Shown here: positions 24,482 to 33,970 of the stretch, piece by piece
Position numbering within the stretch: the stretch's first letter is position 1
Layout: each line of letters starts with the position of its first letter
DNA from: CAWINY01 sp963837635
GTDB lineage: Bacteria > Acidobacteriota > Terriglobia > Terriglobales > Acidobacteriaceae
DNA: 64,000 nt
Direction: 5' to 3'
Assembly: GCA_963837635.1 (NCBI GenBank)
Contig: CAWINY010000007.1
Coordinates: forward strand, 682,001 to 746,000
The notes under the pieces: generated by a model
The model's input: only the letters and a program-made list of their open reading frames with translations
Databases searched by the model: none
What the model was told of the DNA's origin: nothing
Translations under genes and position numbers: made by a program

Positions 24482-25879
24482 ATGGCAACTGCAATCAAGT
24501 TTGGCACGTCGGGGTGGCGAGCGGTTATCGCCGAGGATTTCACCTTTGAAAACGTTCGCCGGGCAATTACCGGGATCGCGCGCTATGTGGTCTCGCAGAA
24601 ACCCAGCGGCGCGAAGGTGATCGTAGGCCGCGATCCGAGGTTCTTGGGCGAGACGATGGTGAGCCTGGGCGCCGAGATCCTGGGGAAACACGGGATCACC
24701 CCAGTGGTGATTGGCGAGCCGGCGCCGACGCCGGCCATCAGCTACGAGGTGATCCGGTCTCAGGCCGATGGAGCCATCAACTTTACCGCCTCGCACAATC
24801 CACCGCAGTACAACGGCATCAAGTTCTCCACGCCCGACGGCGCCCCCGCGCTGCCGGAGGTCACCTCGAAAATCGAGGCGGAGATTGCCCGGGACGGCAC
24901 CAGCGGCGGCTCCGCACAGGCCCAGAAAGCGGAGAGCATCGATGTGCGCCCAACCTATCTGGCGCGGTTGAAGGAGCTGGTCGATCTGGACGCGATCAAA
25001 AAGTCAAGGCTGAAGGTCGGCATCGATCCGCTCTGGGGCTCGGGCCGCGGATACGCGGATACGCTGTTGCGCGAGGCGGGCGTCGAGGTCGGCACGGTAC
25101 ACGATAACCGCGACGTCCTATTCGGCGGCTCTGCGCCCGAACCGGATGATCACCTGCTGGATGCGCTGCGGGAGAAGATGAAGGAAACCGGCGCCGGCAT
25201 CGGCATCGCGACCGACGGCGACGCCGACCGCTTCGGCATCCTCGATGCCGATGGGACATTCATCTCGCCGAACCACATCATCGCCCTGCTGTTCGACTAT
25301 CTGGTCGAGTCGCGCGGCTGGAAGAACGGCGTAGGAAAATCAGTGGCCACGACGAACCTCATCAATGCCTTGGCCAAGCATCATAAGGTGCAGCTCTACG
25401 AGACGCCGGTGGGATTCAAGTACATCGGAGAGCTGATCAAGCAGGATAAGATAGCCATCGGCGGCGAGGAGAGCGCGGGGCTTTCCATACGGCATCACGT
25501 GCCGGAAAAGGACGGCATCCTCGCCGGGCTGTTGTGCTGCGAGATGGTGGCCATGCGTGGCAAGACCCTGAGCGAACAATTGCGCGCCTTGTTTGCCAAA
25601 GTAGGTTCGTTTTACCCGCTGCGCGAGAACTTCCGCTTGACCGAGGAGGTCAAATCGAAGTTCACTACAAAGTTGAAGAGTGAGCCACGCGAGTTCTTGG
25701 GTCGCAAGATTCAAGAAGTGGTCAGGACGGACGGCCTGAAGCTGGTGTTCGAGGACGGTTCGTGGGTTTGCTATCGCCTGTCCGGCACGGAACCGGTCGT
25801 TCGCGTTTATTCGGAGGCCGGCAGCGAGGCGGAACTCAAACAGCTGAGCGATGCAGCCAAACAATGGATTTTCAACTAG
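24482..25879 (+). CDS. Phosphoglucomutase/phosphomannomutase family protein
   Basis: 465 residues of the alpha-D-phosphohexomutase family. FGTSGWRAVIAEDF at the N-terminus, catalytic phosphoserine loop INFTASHNPPQYNGIKF, metal-binding TDGDADRFGILD, sugar-binding IGGEESAGLS and phosphate-binding YRLSGTEPVVRVYSE are all intact. It interconverts hexose 1- and 6-phosphates, feeding nucleotide-sugar synthesis for the glycan loci in this window. Start ATG 24482 after CTGAGGAGTTCC; the open frame upstream is only repeat sequence. It overlaps the next gene by 16 bases. Confidence 0.94.
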   Translation: MATAIKFGTSGWRAVIAEDFTFENVRRAITGIARYVVSQKPSGAKVIVGRDPRFLGETMVSLGAEILGKHGITPVVIGEPAPTPAISYEVIRSQADGAINFTASHNPPQYNGIKFSTPDGAPALPEVTSKIEAEIARDGTSGGSAQAQKAESIDVRPTYLARLKELVDLDAIKKSRLKVGIDPLWGSGRGYADTLLREAGVEVGTVHDNRDVLFGGSAPEPDDHLLDALREKMKETGAGIGIATDGDADRFGILDADGTFISPNHIIALLFDYLVESRGWKNGVGKSVATTNLINALAKHHKVQLYETPVGFKYIGELIKQDKIAIGGEESAGLSIRHHVPEKDGILAGLLCCEMVAMRGKTLSEQLRALFAKVGSFYPLRENFRLTEEVKSKFTTKLKSEPREFLGRKIQEVVRTDGLKLVFEDGSWVCYRLSGTEPVVRVYSEAGSEAELKQLSDAAKQWIFN

Positions 25880-26259
25880 AACAGGGCGTCGAAAAATTCG
25901 AGAAGGCACGTGCTGTGCTCTACGCCTGTCGGCGCTGGCTGGCAACCGGGGCGGTGTGCGCGCTGGCGGCCTGGATGTTCGTCCACGTGATGTTTGGCAG
26001 CAACGGGATGGTCGTCTACGAGAAGAAGAAATCCGACTGCCAGGCATTGCAGAAAGAGATCGACGACCTCAATCAGGAGAACGCGCAGCTTCAGGGGAGT
26101 GTGAAGGCGCTGCAAAGCGATGACCCCAAGACGATTGAAAAGGAAGCGCGCGAACAGCTTCGCTACGCCAAGCCAGGCGAGGTGATTTACGTCATGCCCG
26201 AGCCGACACCGGCAAAGCCTCCGGCGAACGCGGCGGCGGAGAATACGGGCAAGCCTTAA
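25864..26259 (+). CDS. FtsB/DivIC-type septum formation initiator
   Basis: 131 residues: short cytoplasmic N-terminus, one membrane helix (ATGAVCALAAWMFVHVMFG, residues ~28-46), then a periplasmic coiled coil (CQALQKEIDDLNQENAQLQG) and the DivIC-type EKEAREQLRYAKPGEVIYV motif, with a Pro/Ala tail. FtsB/DivIC proteins act in the FtsQLB divisome complex. ATG 25864 lies inside the phosphohexomutase gene, indicating coupling. Confidence 0.88.
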   Translation: MDFQLEQGVEKFEKARAVLYACRRWLATGAVCALAAWMFVHVMFGSNGMVVYEKKKSDCQALQKEIDDLNQENAQLQGSVKALQSDDPKTIEKEAREQLRYAKPGEVIYVMPEPTPAKPPANAAAENTGKP

Positions 26260-26362
26260 CGCGAAGCAGCCCAGTGACTTGTCTCGGATCAGGCCCCCGG
26301 GTATCTTCTTGCGCGATTTCGCCTGCTCACGACTCCGCTCCGTCCATTGCGTCGCCCGACTT

Positions 26363-27163
26363 TCAGTGTAAGCAGCCCATGTAAACGCGACGCGATTCGT
26401 AGATCGTCTCTATAATTCGCGGTGAAATACTGGAATGGATTCGCAATCCGTAACCACCGACGTATTTGAAAGGCCAGGTTGCATTGAAGGTGATGTTATC
26501 TGGATTGGGAGGTAGCGGTACCTCTCCCCACGTGGCCCAACGCAAGCCTAGGGAAATATAGCTCAACAGGTCAATCTGCGTTTCGCAGCCCAATCCGTCG
26601 TCCCAGATAAGGCATTGCTTATTTGGACGGCCAAGGGCAATTTCTGTCGCAAGGCGGTTAAAACCGGCCAGAACATCAGCAAGCTGGATCACAGAATTCT
26701 CATGAGAATGCACGCTCGTCACGGCGGCAGACGCGACCGGGGAAGGCGACAACGTTTGGAGGTGGTGACGAAACTCCCGCTGGTCTATTATCGCTTCGTC
26801 GAATGTCATTTCAACTGGATCTCCGGCTGCAAGCGAATACGGATGAGTGTTGATAAAGTCGGCGATTTGCTCAGCAAGTCGTAATGCTGCTCGTTGTTTG
26901 TCGCGGCCTTCATTAACAGCAACAAGTGGAGTGGATTCCCGAAGGAGGATCATCAATTCTTGGCTTAATGCCTCACGCGTCCGCTGTGACATCGGCGACA
27001 TCCCATTCCATTTCACCTCGTCCGTTGGCCTCAAACCGAATTCAGCTTTCAACTTTCTTAGAGCAGACTCGATGCTGATAGGGCTTCGTACCCCTATTGC
27101 CGCCAAAATTACGTGTGGACGCCCTTCGATCTGAATCTCTGAATCATCGATTCCGAAAACCAT
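26363..27163 (-). CDS. DUF3800-like protein (RNase H-like fold)
   Basis: 266 residues if started at ATG 27163 (MVFGIDDSE, the position of the DUF3800 'DESG' strand); a TTG at 27226 would add 21. Other DUF3800-like features: TDEVKWNGMS near residue 75, FDEAIIDQREF, and near the end HENSVIQLADVLAGFNRLA, like the QLAD motif. These acidic residues suggest a nuclease-like active site, but activity is unproven. The gene is clearly more AT-rich than both neighbours and is flanked by degenerate repeats, so it may have been acquired. Family assignment is from pattern only. Confidence 0.65.
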   Translation of the reverse strand: MVFGIDDSEIQIEGRPHVILAAIGVRSPISIESALRKLKAEFGLRPTDEVKWNGMSPMSQRTREALSQELMILLRESTPLVAVNEGRDKQRAALRLAEQIADFINTHPYSLAAGDPVEMTFDEAIIDQREFRHHLQTLSPSPVASAAVTSVHSHENSVIQLADVLAGFNRLATEIALGRPNKQCLIWDDGLGCETQIDLLSYISLGLRWATWGEVPLPPNPDNITFNATWPFKYVGGYGLRIHSSISPRIIETIYESRRVYMGCLH

Positions 27164-27319
27164 ATAAGCGTCACTCAGAATGTAAGCGTGTCGGTCATTA
27201 CGCACGCGCGAGGGTACACGGATCAAAACGCATGGATTTTCAATCTCTATCCACGCAGATCCGTTCTTGATCCGAAAAATCCGCGGTAGGTTTTTTCCGG
27301 ATGTCAGCCGCGCTGCGCG

Positions 27320-28099
27320 CTATTTTGAAATCCCTTCCAGCGGCGAGCTGGCGGTAGCGTAGAGCTTCTTGGGCATGCGGCCGGCGATAAAGGCCATACG
27401 GCCTGCGAGAACCGCATTCTTCATGGCTTCGGCCATCAGGATCGGGTCCTGCGCGCCGGCGATGCCGGTGTTCATCAGCACCCCGTCATAGCCGAGTTCC
27501 ATGGCGATGGCGGCATCCGAGGCGGTGCCCACTCCCGCGTCCACGATCAGGGGGACTTCGGTGATCAGCTCGCGGATGATCTGCAGGTTGGCCCGGTTCT
27601 GGATGCCCATGCCGCTGCCAATGGGAGCCCCCAGGGGCATGACGGCGCTCGCGCCAGCATCGATCAGGCGGCGCGCAACTACAATGTCATCAGAAGTATA
27701 GGGAAGAACCGTGAAGCCTTCTTTTACCAAAACGCGGGTGGCTTCAATGGTGCCCTGGACGTCCGGGTAGAGGGTCTGCTGATCGCCGATGACCTCCACC
27801 TTGACCCAGTCGCTTAGGCCGACTTCGCGCGACAGACGCGCGGCGCGAATGGCCTCGTCGGCGGTGTAGCAGCCAGCGGTGTTGGGGAGCAGGGTGAAGC
27901 GCTTGGTGTCAATGAAATCGAGCAGCGATTCCTTGCTGCGGTCCAGGTTCACGCGACGGACCGCCACCGTGACCATATCGGCGCCGCTGGCCTCCAGGGC
28001 GCGGGCGGTCTCCTCGCCCGACTTGTACTTGCCTGTGCCCACAATCAGGCGGGAGCGAAAGGGTTTGCCTGCAATGACGAGTGAGTCCATGCGGTTCAT
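27320..28099 (-). CDS. thiG: Thiazole synthase
   Basis: 259 residues. It forms the thiazole phosphate moiety of thiamine from deoxyxylulose phosphate, ThiS-thiocarboxylate and dehydroglycine. Motifs: SRLIVGTGKYKS, MVTVAVRRVNLDR (Schiff-base region nearby), LLPNTAGCYTADEAI, VLPYTSDD, AVMPLGAPIGSGMGIQN, VDAGVGTASDAAIAMELG and GVLMNTGIAGA. ATG 28099, with a second ATG at 28090. No thiS or thiH is adjacent in the window. Confidence 0.96.
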   Translation of the reverse strand: MNRMDSLVIAGKPFRSRLIVGTGKYKSGEETARALEASGADMVTVAVRRVNLDRSKESLLDFIDTKRFTLLPNTAGCYTADEAIRAARLSREVGLSDWVKVEVIGDQQTLYPDVQGTIEATRVLVKEGFTVLPYTSDDIVVARRLIDAGASAVMPLGAPIGSGMGIQNRANLQIIRELITEVPLIVDAGVGTASDAAIAMELGYDGVLMNTGIAGAQDPILMAEAMKNAVLAGRMAFIAGRMPKKLYATASSPLEGISK

Positions 28100-28130
28100 T
28101 GTACCGCTGGCCGTTGGGTGGGTCCCAGGG

Positions 28131-29945
28131 CTACGCCGTGACAGCCTCGATCGAGCCGCTAGAAGAGTAGAGTTCCTCGATCTGCTGGCGGTAGCGCTCC
28201 TCGACCACCCGGCGGCGCAGCTTCATGGTGGGGGTGAGCGTGCCGTCGGCCATGGAGAACTCGTCCGGGATGACCAGCACCTTCTTGATTCGCTCGTACT
28301 GGGCCAGGTCTTTGTTGACGTGGCCAATCAAGTCTTTGTACAGAGCGTTGACGCGCGGATGGCGTACCAGTTCCTGGCGCGAGGAGAAATCCACGCCGTG
28401 CTTGCGCGCCCATTCCTCAAGCAAGGAAAAATTCGGCGCGACCAGAACCGTAGGAAACTTGCGGCGATCGCCAATCAAGGCCACCTCCGCGATCAGGTCG
28501 TTCGACTTGAGGCAGGCCTCGATGGGTTGTGGGGCGATGAACTTTCCGCCAGAGGTTTTGATCAGGTCCTTCTTGCGGTCGGTGATGGAAAGGAAACCGT
28601 CTTTGTCAAGGCGCGCGATGTCGCCGGTGCGCAACCAGCCGTCCTCGGCAAAGGCGGCGGCGGTCTCCTCCGGCAGGTTCCAGTACCCCTTAAACACGCA
28701 CGGTCCGTTCACCAGCAGTTCGCCGTCGTCGTCGAACCGGACTTGCACATTCTGCAGCGGCCGGCCAACGGTGCCGAGCTTGTAGGACTTGGGATTGTTC
28801 AGGGCGACCACCGGTGAGGTTTCAGTAAGGCCATAGCCCTCGTAAATGCGGATGCCAATGCTGGCATACCACTCGGCCAACTCGTGGTTCAGGGGCGCAC
28901 CCCCAGAGATGAAGATCTGAATTCGTCCGCCGAGTGCCTCCCGCACTTTGGAAAAAAACAGTGAATCGGCGAACTTCCAGGCGCGGGAGGTCGGAGTCTT
29001 TCCAGCCAGAACTTCATGCCTGTGCTCGCGGCCGATGGGCAGGGCCCACTCGTAGATCTTCCGCTTCACGCCACCAGCAACTTTGTTGAGCACTTGGGTG
29101 TGGATCTTCTCATAGACACGGGGCACGGCCACGAACACGGTGGGCTTGTTGTGCTGCAGCGCTGGCATAAGTTCGTCGATGTAAGGGCAATAGGCCACCG
29201 TGACCCCGTGATAAAACATGGCGTAATCGACGTGGCGCGCGGTGATGTGCGAGAGCGGCAGGAACGAAACGCTCAGATCGCGGCCCACCTGAAAATCATA
29301 AAAGTCGAGCGAATGGAGTAGGTTGGAGGCCAGATTTCCCTGGGTTAGCATGGCCCCTTTGGGCGCGCCCGTGGTGCCGGAGGTGTACATGATGGTGGCG
29401 ACCGCGTCCGGATCGACCGCCAGGGCGGCGCGATCGAATTCAGGGTCGCGCTCTGCCGGTCCCGCATTCATGAGGCGGTGCATGGGGACGGCGTCGGGCG
29501 CGCTCACATAGTCCATCACCACGATCTTCTCGATCTTGGTCTGCTCTTTGATGGCGAGCACCTTGCGCAGTTGATCGGTAGTGGAGACAAAGACAATTTT
29601 CGCGCCGGAATCGCGCAGGATGTAGGCGGTCTGGTCGCTGGTGAGCGTCGCGTACACCGGCACGGAAATGGCGCCAATGGCCATGGTGGCGAAATCGGCA
29701 ACCGCCCACTCGGGGCGGTTCTCGCTGAGAATGGCCACTCGATCGCCTGGCCCGGCACCCCACGACTGTAACTCGCGCGCCGTGCCCACCACGTTGCGGT
29801 ACAACTCACGCGAAGAGATCGGGACCCACCTTACCTTTTGGCGGAAGAGCATGACCTGGTCGTGACCGCGCTCCACCACGCTAAAGAAGATGCTGTTGAT
29901 GGTGCGCAGGTCCGAAGGCGCTTGCCGGACATTGTGGTTGGTCAT
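28131..29945 (-). CDS. Long-chain acyl-CoA synthetase (AMP-forming)
   Basis: 604 residues of the ANL superfamily. ATP/AMP motif YTSGTTGAPKGAMLTQGN, then YEGYGLTETSPVVALN, GELLVNGPCVFKGYWNLPEE, WLRTGDIARLD and DRKKDLIKTSGGKFIAPQPIE (the catalytic lysine region is near the C-terminus). It activates fatty acids to acyl-CoA. ATG 29945 is chosen; the frame continues upstream only through repeat sequence. Thirty-one bases separate its stop from thiG. Confidence 0.93.
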   Translation of the reverse strand: MTNHNVRQAPSDLRTINSIFFSVVERGHDQVMLFRQKVRWVPISSRELYRNVVGTARELQSWGAGPGDRVAILSENRPEWAVADFATMAIGAISVPVYATLTSDQTAYILRDSGAKIVFVSTTDQLRKVLAIKEQTKIEKIVVMDYVSAPDAVPMHRLMNAGPAERDPEFDRAALAVDPDAVATIMYTSGTTGAPKGAMLTQGNLASNLLHSLDFYDFQVGRDLSVSFLPLSHITARHVDYAMFYHGVTVAYCPYIDELMPALQHNKPTVFVAVPRVYEKIHTQVLNKVAGGVKRKIYEWALPIGREHRHEVLAGKTPTSRAWKFADSLFFSKVREALGGRIQIFISGGAPLNHELAEWYASIGIRIYEGYGLTETSPVVALNNPKSYKLGTVGRPLQNVQVRFDDDGELLVNGPCVFKGYWNLPEETAAAFAEDGWLRTGDIARLDKDGFLSITDRKKDLIKTSGGKFIAPQPIEACLKSNDLIAEVALIGDRRKFPTVLVAPNFSLLEEWARKHGVDFSSRQELVRHPRVNALYKDLIGHVNKDLAQYERIKKVLVIPDEFSMADGTLTPTMKLRRRVVEERYRQQIEELYSSSGSIEAVTA

Positions 29946-29959
29946 CACTTCCAATTTAA

Positions 29960-30055
29960 CCCGACCGCCGGGATTCTGCCGAGCGCTTGGCGAGGGCCCC
30001 GTTCCGACCCGCCCCTCGGGGTTCTGCCGAGCATTCGGCAATCCGGAACAGGGTT
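29960..30055. repeat. GGGATTCTGCCGAGC repeat pair
   Basis: CCGGGATTCTGCCGAGCGCTTGG (29970-29992) and CGGGGTTCTGCCGAGCATTCGG (30017-30038) are direct copies of one motif about 47 bases apart, just upstream of the acyl-CoA synthetase start. Noncoding; a leader or dispersed repeat. Confidence 0.5.
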
Positions 30056-30178
30056 CGCCGGGAGTTGGGGGCTGACTGGGAACGGGGAAAGAAACCATCG
30101 ACGCTACCTCGTTTCGGGTAAGATGCGCGTCAAAGTTGACGCGAACGCCTGAACATCGCCTTCCCCAGTCGCCTTAGT

Positions 30179-30207
30179 TTGACGGAGCACTGTTCAGTTG
30201 TTAGTAT
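30179..30207 (+). promoter_or_regulatory. Sigma-70-type promoter of the tRNA gene
   Basis: TTGACG (30179-30184), a 17-base spacer and TAGTAT (30202-30207) end five bases before the tRNA. This is a near-consensus housekeeping promoter. A 7-bp inverted repeat GCGTCAA..TTGACGC lies upstream at 30127-30142. Confidence 0.75.
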
Positions 30208-30212
30208 CCAAG

Positions 30213-30289
<77 letters not shown>

Positions 30290-30297
30290 AAAACTTC

Positions 30298-31633
30298 TTA
30301 GTTTTCAACGGCTTCCAATTCCAGGTTGGAAGCCTTCTTCTTCTCTGCTGTACGAGTGTCGCCAGAATTCTGAGGATTTCCCCCAGAGTCCTGCTCTTTC
30401 GCCTTCCTCACCGCTTCCGTTATTGCCGCTCCTGCCTTGCGAGCCGCATCCACGTCTGGTTGTGAATCGAGCGAATGCCCGTACACATCGAGCGTGAATG
30501 ACCCCGTTAAGGCATGACCCAGCCGTTCCTGAATCGTCTTGAGTGGCACGAGCAAGGTCTGGAGCAACGCCCCGTTGAAGTGACGGAACGCATGGCATTT
30601 CTTCCCTGCTACCAGGATGCCGAGACTTGAGAGCAGCCGATTCATTTCCCGCTTGCGGTAATTGTCCATATCGAGCGGGGTGCCATTGTCATTCGTGAAC
30701 AGGTGCTGATGCCCTTTTTTCTTCTGCCGCATGATCTGCTCCCACAGCAACGTGACCAACTGCGGTGACAGGGCAATGGTGCGAATTGCATTGTCCGTCT
30801 TCGGCTGTTGCTCACCACCATGCCACACGGACTGATTCACTGTCAGCCGATCCCCGTTGATGTCGGTCAATCGCAGTCCAGCCAGCTCCCCAGAGCGGAT
30901 GCCAGTCTCAGCAAGCAACCAGTAGAGAACTCTTTGCTCACCGTCCGAGGCTGCGATGATGTTGCCAACTTGCTCCAGGTTGAAGAATGGCGGCTTCGTC
31001 TTGAGCCGTTTGGGCAGTTTCGGTTTGGGCAGCATGGCATCCACGTATTTCTGAGCCAGAGCAGCCGCCCAGATCAGATTGACCACGCCCCATAGGTTGC
31101 GGATGTACTTGGGATTCAGCCCCTCGGCAGACATCTTCGAGATCAGCCGCTGAATGTCGCCAGCGTCAATATCCCGCATGTCCTTGGAGCCGAATGCCGC
31201 CTTGAGCCGTCCTATGTGGGTCTTGGCAGCGGCCTGTGTGCTGGGCTTGGAGAGCGAAAGATAATCGTCCTGCCAGACTTGCACGAACGCTGCAAAACGT
31301 CATGCTCTTTCGTTCCCTGGTTGGCGTTGCCAGTGAAGAGTTGACCTTATCGAGATGGGGTTGAAGTTCACGCAGAGCTTGCCGCTTGGTCATCTCAGCC
31401 ACCAGCCCCAACGTGATCTGTTTGCGGTTACGCCGTTCCACGCCGTTAGCATTGAGCACGTATTCTGAGTACGTGCCGAGCCACAACGTCTTGGCGCTGT
31501 TTGTGAACACTGAGCCTTTCTGGAATCTCCTGCGAGCCACGGATGTGCCTTTCCGTGCTCCAGAATCAATCGCTGGTAGCTCAGATGCGTGACTTGCTTG
31601 CTGTGTTCTGGATTTTGGTTGACGACTGGGCAC
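30298..31633 (-). pseudogene. int: Tyrosine recombinase (integrase), single-base frameshift
   Basis: The N-terminal part (31633 down to ~31297) has a beta-hairpin arm-binding region (GSVFTNSAKTLWLGTYSE) and TKRQALRELQPHL. The core (~31290 to 30298) has SAM-like and catalytic domains: Arg in TGIRSGELAGL, His-x-x-Arg in HAFRHFNGALL, His in ERLGHAL and Tyr in FTLDVYGHS. An extra T in the run TTTT (31294-31297, read on the minus strand) shifts the frame between RKSMTF and AAFVQVWQDDY. With that base removed, one protein of ~445 residues results. Either a true mutation or a homopolymer sequencing error. The core alone could start at an internal GTG. Confidence 0.85.
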
Positions 31634-31932
31634 ACTTCTCCTGAGAGAAGCCCGCCTATTTGGGTGACATCCTTAGTTGCTGGATGTCAGGTCACCGCTT
31701 TAGGGGAGCGGTGTAAGGGGAACTCGAACCCCTTGCCCAGCCACGAACGCCGTAACGGTTGGCACCGAACGGCGTGAACCGAATTCTAGGGTAGGCTTGA
31801 AAATATACTTGCACTTGCTGTTCATTCGATGACAGAGCACGACCAGAAGTAGCAAGCAGCTCTGGCGTGGACTCTGGTTGTGCCCCAGCGGGTGAGACAT
31901 CACCTTGGCCAGCGTTGGAATCAATTTTCAGA
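31634..31932. other. Gap between integrase and element genes
   Basis: About 300 bases between divergent genes. It holds CGCCGTAACGG..CCGAACGGCG (31749-31776), an inverted pair that could be an operator or a recombination-directionality site, and AGGGGAACTCGAACCCCTT (31716-31734), which looks like the T-arm of a tRNA read on the minus strand but has no matching cloverleaf. The promoters of both flanking genes must lie here; none could be fixed. Confidence 0.4.
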
Positions 31933-32511
31933 ATGAATGTTGTCGCGCTCAAGACGGCGTGGGACGCCTACAGGAAAGCCGATGCTGAACGTAGCCAACG
32001 GGGATTAACGTTCGGCAAGCTGTGTTATCAACTCCGAAAACGCTACAGAGCGCAAGGTTCCCGCACTGGTGGCGGGTTTGACTCGATACTGAAGGCGAAT
32101 AAGATTCCAATTTCGACGGCGTATTTTTGGCTCAACCGTTACGAGACGGAAGCTGGGCTGAAACTTCTTCCAAGGTTGGAGGAAGTTCCCAATAAGCCAG
32201 ACATCAGCGTATTGGCTCCCGCTGGCCTTTCGGGTTTGCGTTCTCGAATTCGACAGCTCGAATCTCCTGAGCAAATCTGTTCTCTGCTGGAGCAGCAGTT
32301 GCAAGAACTCGTTGCTTGGATTTTGCAAGGGCATCCCGATCACAACCGAATGCCAGTCAACGTATCGGTGTCCGTTGGCAAAACAGAACATCGCTGGCTA
32401 AAACATCGACCCGATCTTCACGAAAAGGTCATCGCAGGCGAGCTGACCGCTACACACGCTCGAAAGATTCTCAATCACGCTGCCGACCAGGGGAATATCC
32501 GTGTCGCTTGA
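31933..32511 (+). CDS. DUF3102-like element protein
   Basis: 192 residues. The region FGKLCYQLRKRYRAQGSRTG followed by GFDSILKANKIPISTAYFWL resembles DUF3102-type plasmid/phage proteins, with an HTH-like segment (KIPISTAYFWLNRYE). The C-terminal RPDLHEKVIAGELTATHARK is like the helical tail of ParB-type or phage regulators. It may be a DNA-binding regulator of the element. ATG 31933 chosen; GTG 31867 is an in-frame alternative. Its last 11 bases overlap the next gene. Confidence 0.6.
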   Translation: MNVVALKTAWDAYRKADAERSQRGLTFGKLCYQLRKRYRAQGSRTGGGFDSILKANKIPISTAYFWLNRYETEAGLKLLPRLEEVPNKPDISVLAPAGLSGLRSRIRQLESPEQICSLLEQQLQELVAWILQGHPDHNRMPVNVSVSVGKTEHRWLKHRPDLHEKVIAGELTATHARKILNHAADQGNIRVA

Positions 32512-32783
32512 ACTGGAATTGTGCTCGGTTGGCGATCCTCGGTACCAAGCGATTCGTAATCGCCACTATGTTCCGAACCACGGTGCCATCGGGCAGCAAG
32601 TTCATTTCCTGATCTGGTATAGAGGCGAACTGGTGGGCATTATCTCTGGTGGCTCTGCTGTCTATGAGTGTGGCCCAAGGGACAGGTTCTTTGAGATCAA
32701 CAACGAGAACCGACATAAGACGCTGGTGGGAATCGTAGATAACAATGTCTTTCGATTGGAGAAGAACATTCCCAACCTAGCTA

Positions 32784-33677
32784 GAGCGTGTTTCATAAAC
32801 AGCGCCTCAGCGTAATCCAGAAACAGGCAAGGTAGAAGAAGGCGCGGTAGGTGGAGAGCAGATGCTCATGACGAACCAGCAATCGGCGGAACTGGCCAAG
32901 CCATGCATTGGTTCGCTCCACGATCCAGCGACGCAGATACCGCCGCAGTTTACGGCCATCTTCGTAGCGCCGTTCCTTGTTGTTCTTGCGGTAGGGCGCA
33001 ATCAGCTCGATGCCTCGCTTCTTCAGTCGCTCACGCAGCGGGTCGGAGTCATAACCACGGTCAGCGATTATGCGCTCGGGCTTTTGCCGCGGCCGTCCTT
33101 TCGGGCGCGGGACGCGGACTTCGGCGAGCGTGGCTTCCGCAAGCGTAACTTCTGCCGGAGAGGCACTTTCCAGCCGAACTCCCAGCGGAAGACCTTGACC
33201 GTCGACCAGTACCATCCACTTCGTTCCCTTGCCCCGCTTGGTTTTACCGACGGCAGCGCCCCTTTTTTTGCCGGCGCGAAGCTGCCGTCCAGGAAGGTCT
33301 CGTCCCACTGGAGCAGCCCTTCCTCATCCAGCGCACCGAGCAAGGCGCGCCACGCATTCAGCCAGACGCCTTCATCTTCCCATTGCTTCAACCGCCGCCA
33401 GCAGGTCGCGGGTGAGGGGAACTCGTCCGGCAGAAACCGCCATGCCGCTCCGGTTTGCAGAATCCACAGAATGCCTTCAAAACAGGCCCGGTTCGGTGCC
33501 CACGGTCGCCCCCGGTTGTCCCGCCGGCGCTTCGGTTCGGGAAGCAAAGGTTCAATCAGTTGCCACTGCTCGTCCGTCAACAGCTTCTGCCGCTTCTTCA
33601 TGACAGAAGCTCATCAGTTCACCCGCCTCGTACGTAAGTACCTAAGCTGAGGCCGAACCTATTTATGAAACACGCTC
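32784..33677 (-). mobile_element. IS5-family (IS427-group-like) insertion sequence, copy 1
   Basis: 894 bases from GAGCGTGTTTCATAAA to its complement TTTATGAAACACGCTC, flanked by TA on both sides (32782-32783, 33678-33679). It carries one transposase read in two overlapping frames on the minus strand. It is a near-copy of the element at 35319, with scattered base differences, so the two are not a single very recent duplication. Confidence 0.9.
32793..33601 (-). CDS. IS5-family transposase (OrfA/OrfB, programmed frameshift)
   Basis: Frame A (33601 to 33068): KRQKLLTDEQWQLIEPLLPE, the DUF4096-type N-terminal domain, and the first catalytic region ETFLDGSFAPAKKG. Frame B (33308 to 32793): GTKWMVLVDGQGLPL, IADRGYDSD (second Asp) and IVERTNAWLGQFRRL (Glu). 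The frames meet at a run of seven A and GGGG (33263-33269 on the plus strand as T7), a classical -1 slippery site, so a fused DDE transposase of ~270 residues is expected. Intact. Confidence 0.88.
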
Positions 33678-33970
33678 TAGTCAGTGTCTCGCTCTGTGGA
33701 GGAAAGAGGTTTGTTTCTTCTGGAAACTGAATTACGGAATCGACGTGTTCGGCTTTGAAACCTTCGTAGACGGTGACAATAGACACGGTACTTCCTATCT
33801 AGCCGACAACTGGAGCCACGCTGGCAAGACTGCTGGCAGTTCCAAGAACCACAGCGGGATAATCAACAAGAGCACTAGGAACGCTACAACCCGCAAGTTA
33901 GTGTTCACGAGATGGGCAACATCCTGCTGGGAGCCGCTACCAATCGAATACAAATCGACTTGGAGGCTAT

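Noticed and set aside
27879..28817. 312-codon plus-strand frame across thiG and the acyl-CoA synthetase
   Set aside because: Antisense to two certain genes, no domain.
31692..31760. tRNA-like sequence on the minus strand (GGGG-TTCGAGT-CCCC arm)
   Set aside because: A T-arm-like stem is present, but no acceptor, anticodon or D arm could be fitted within 70-90 bases upstream; treated as chance or a fragment.
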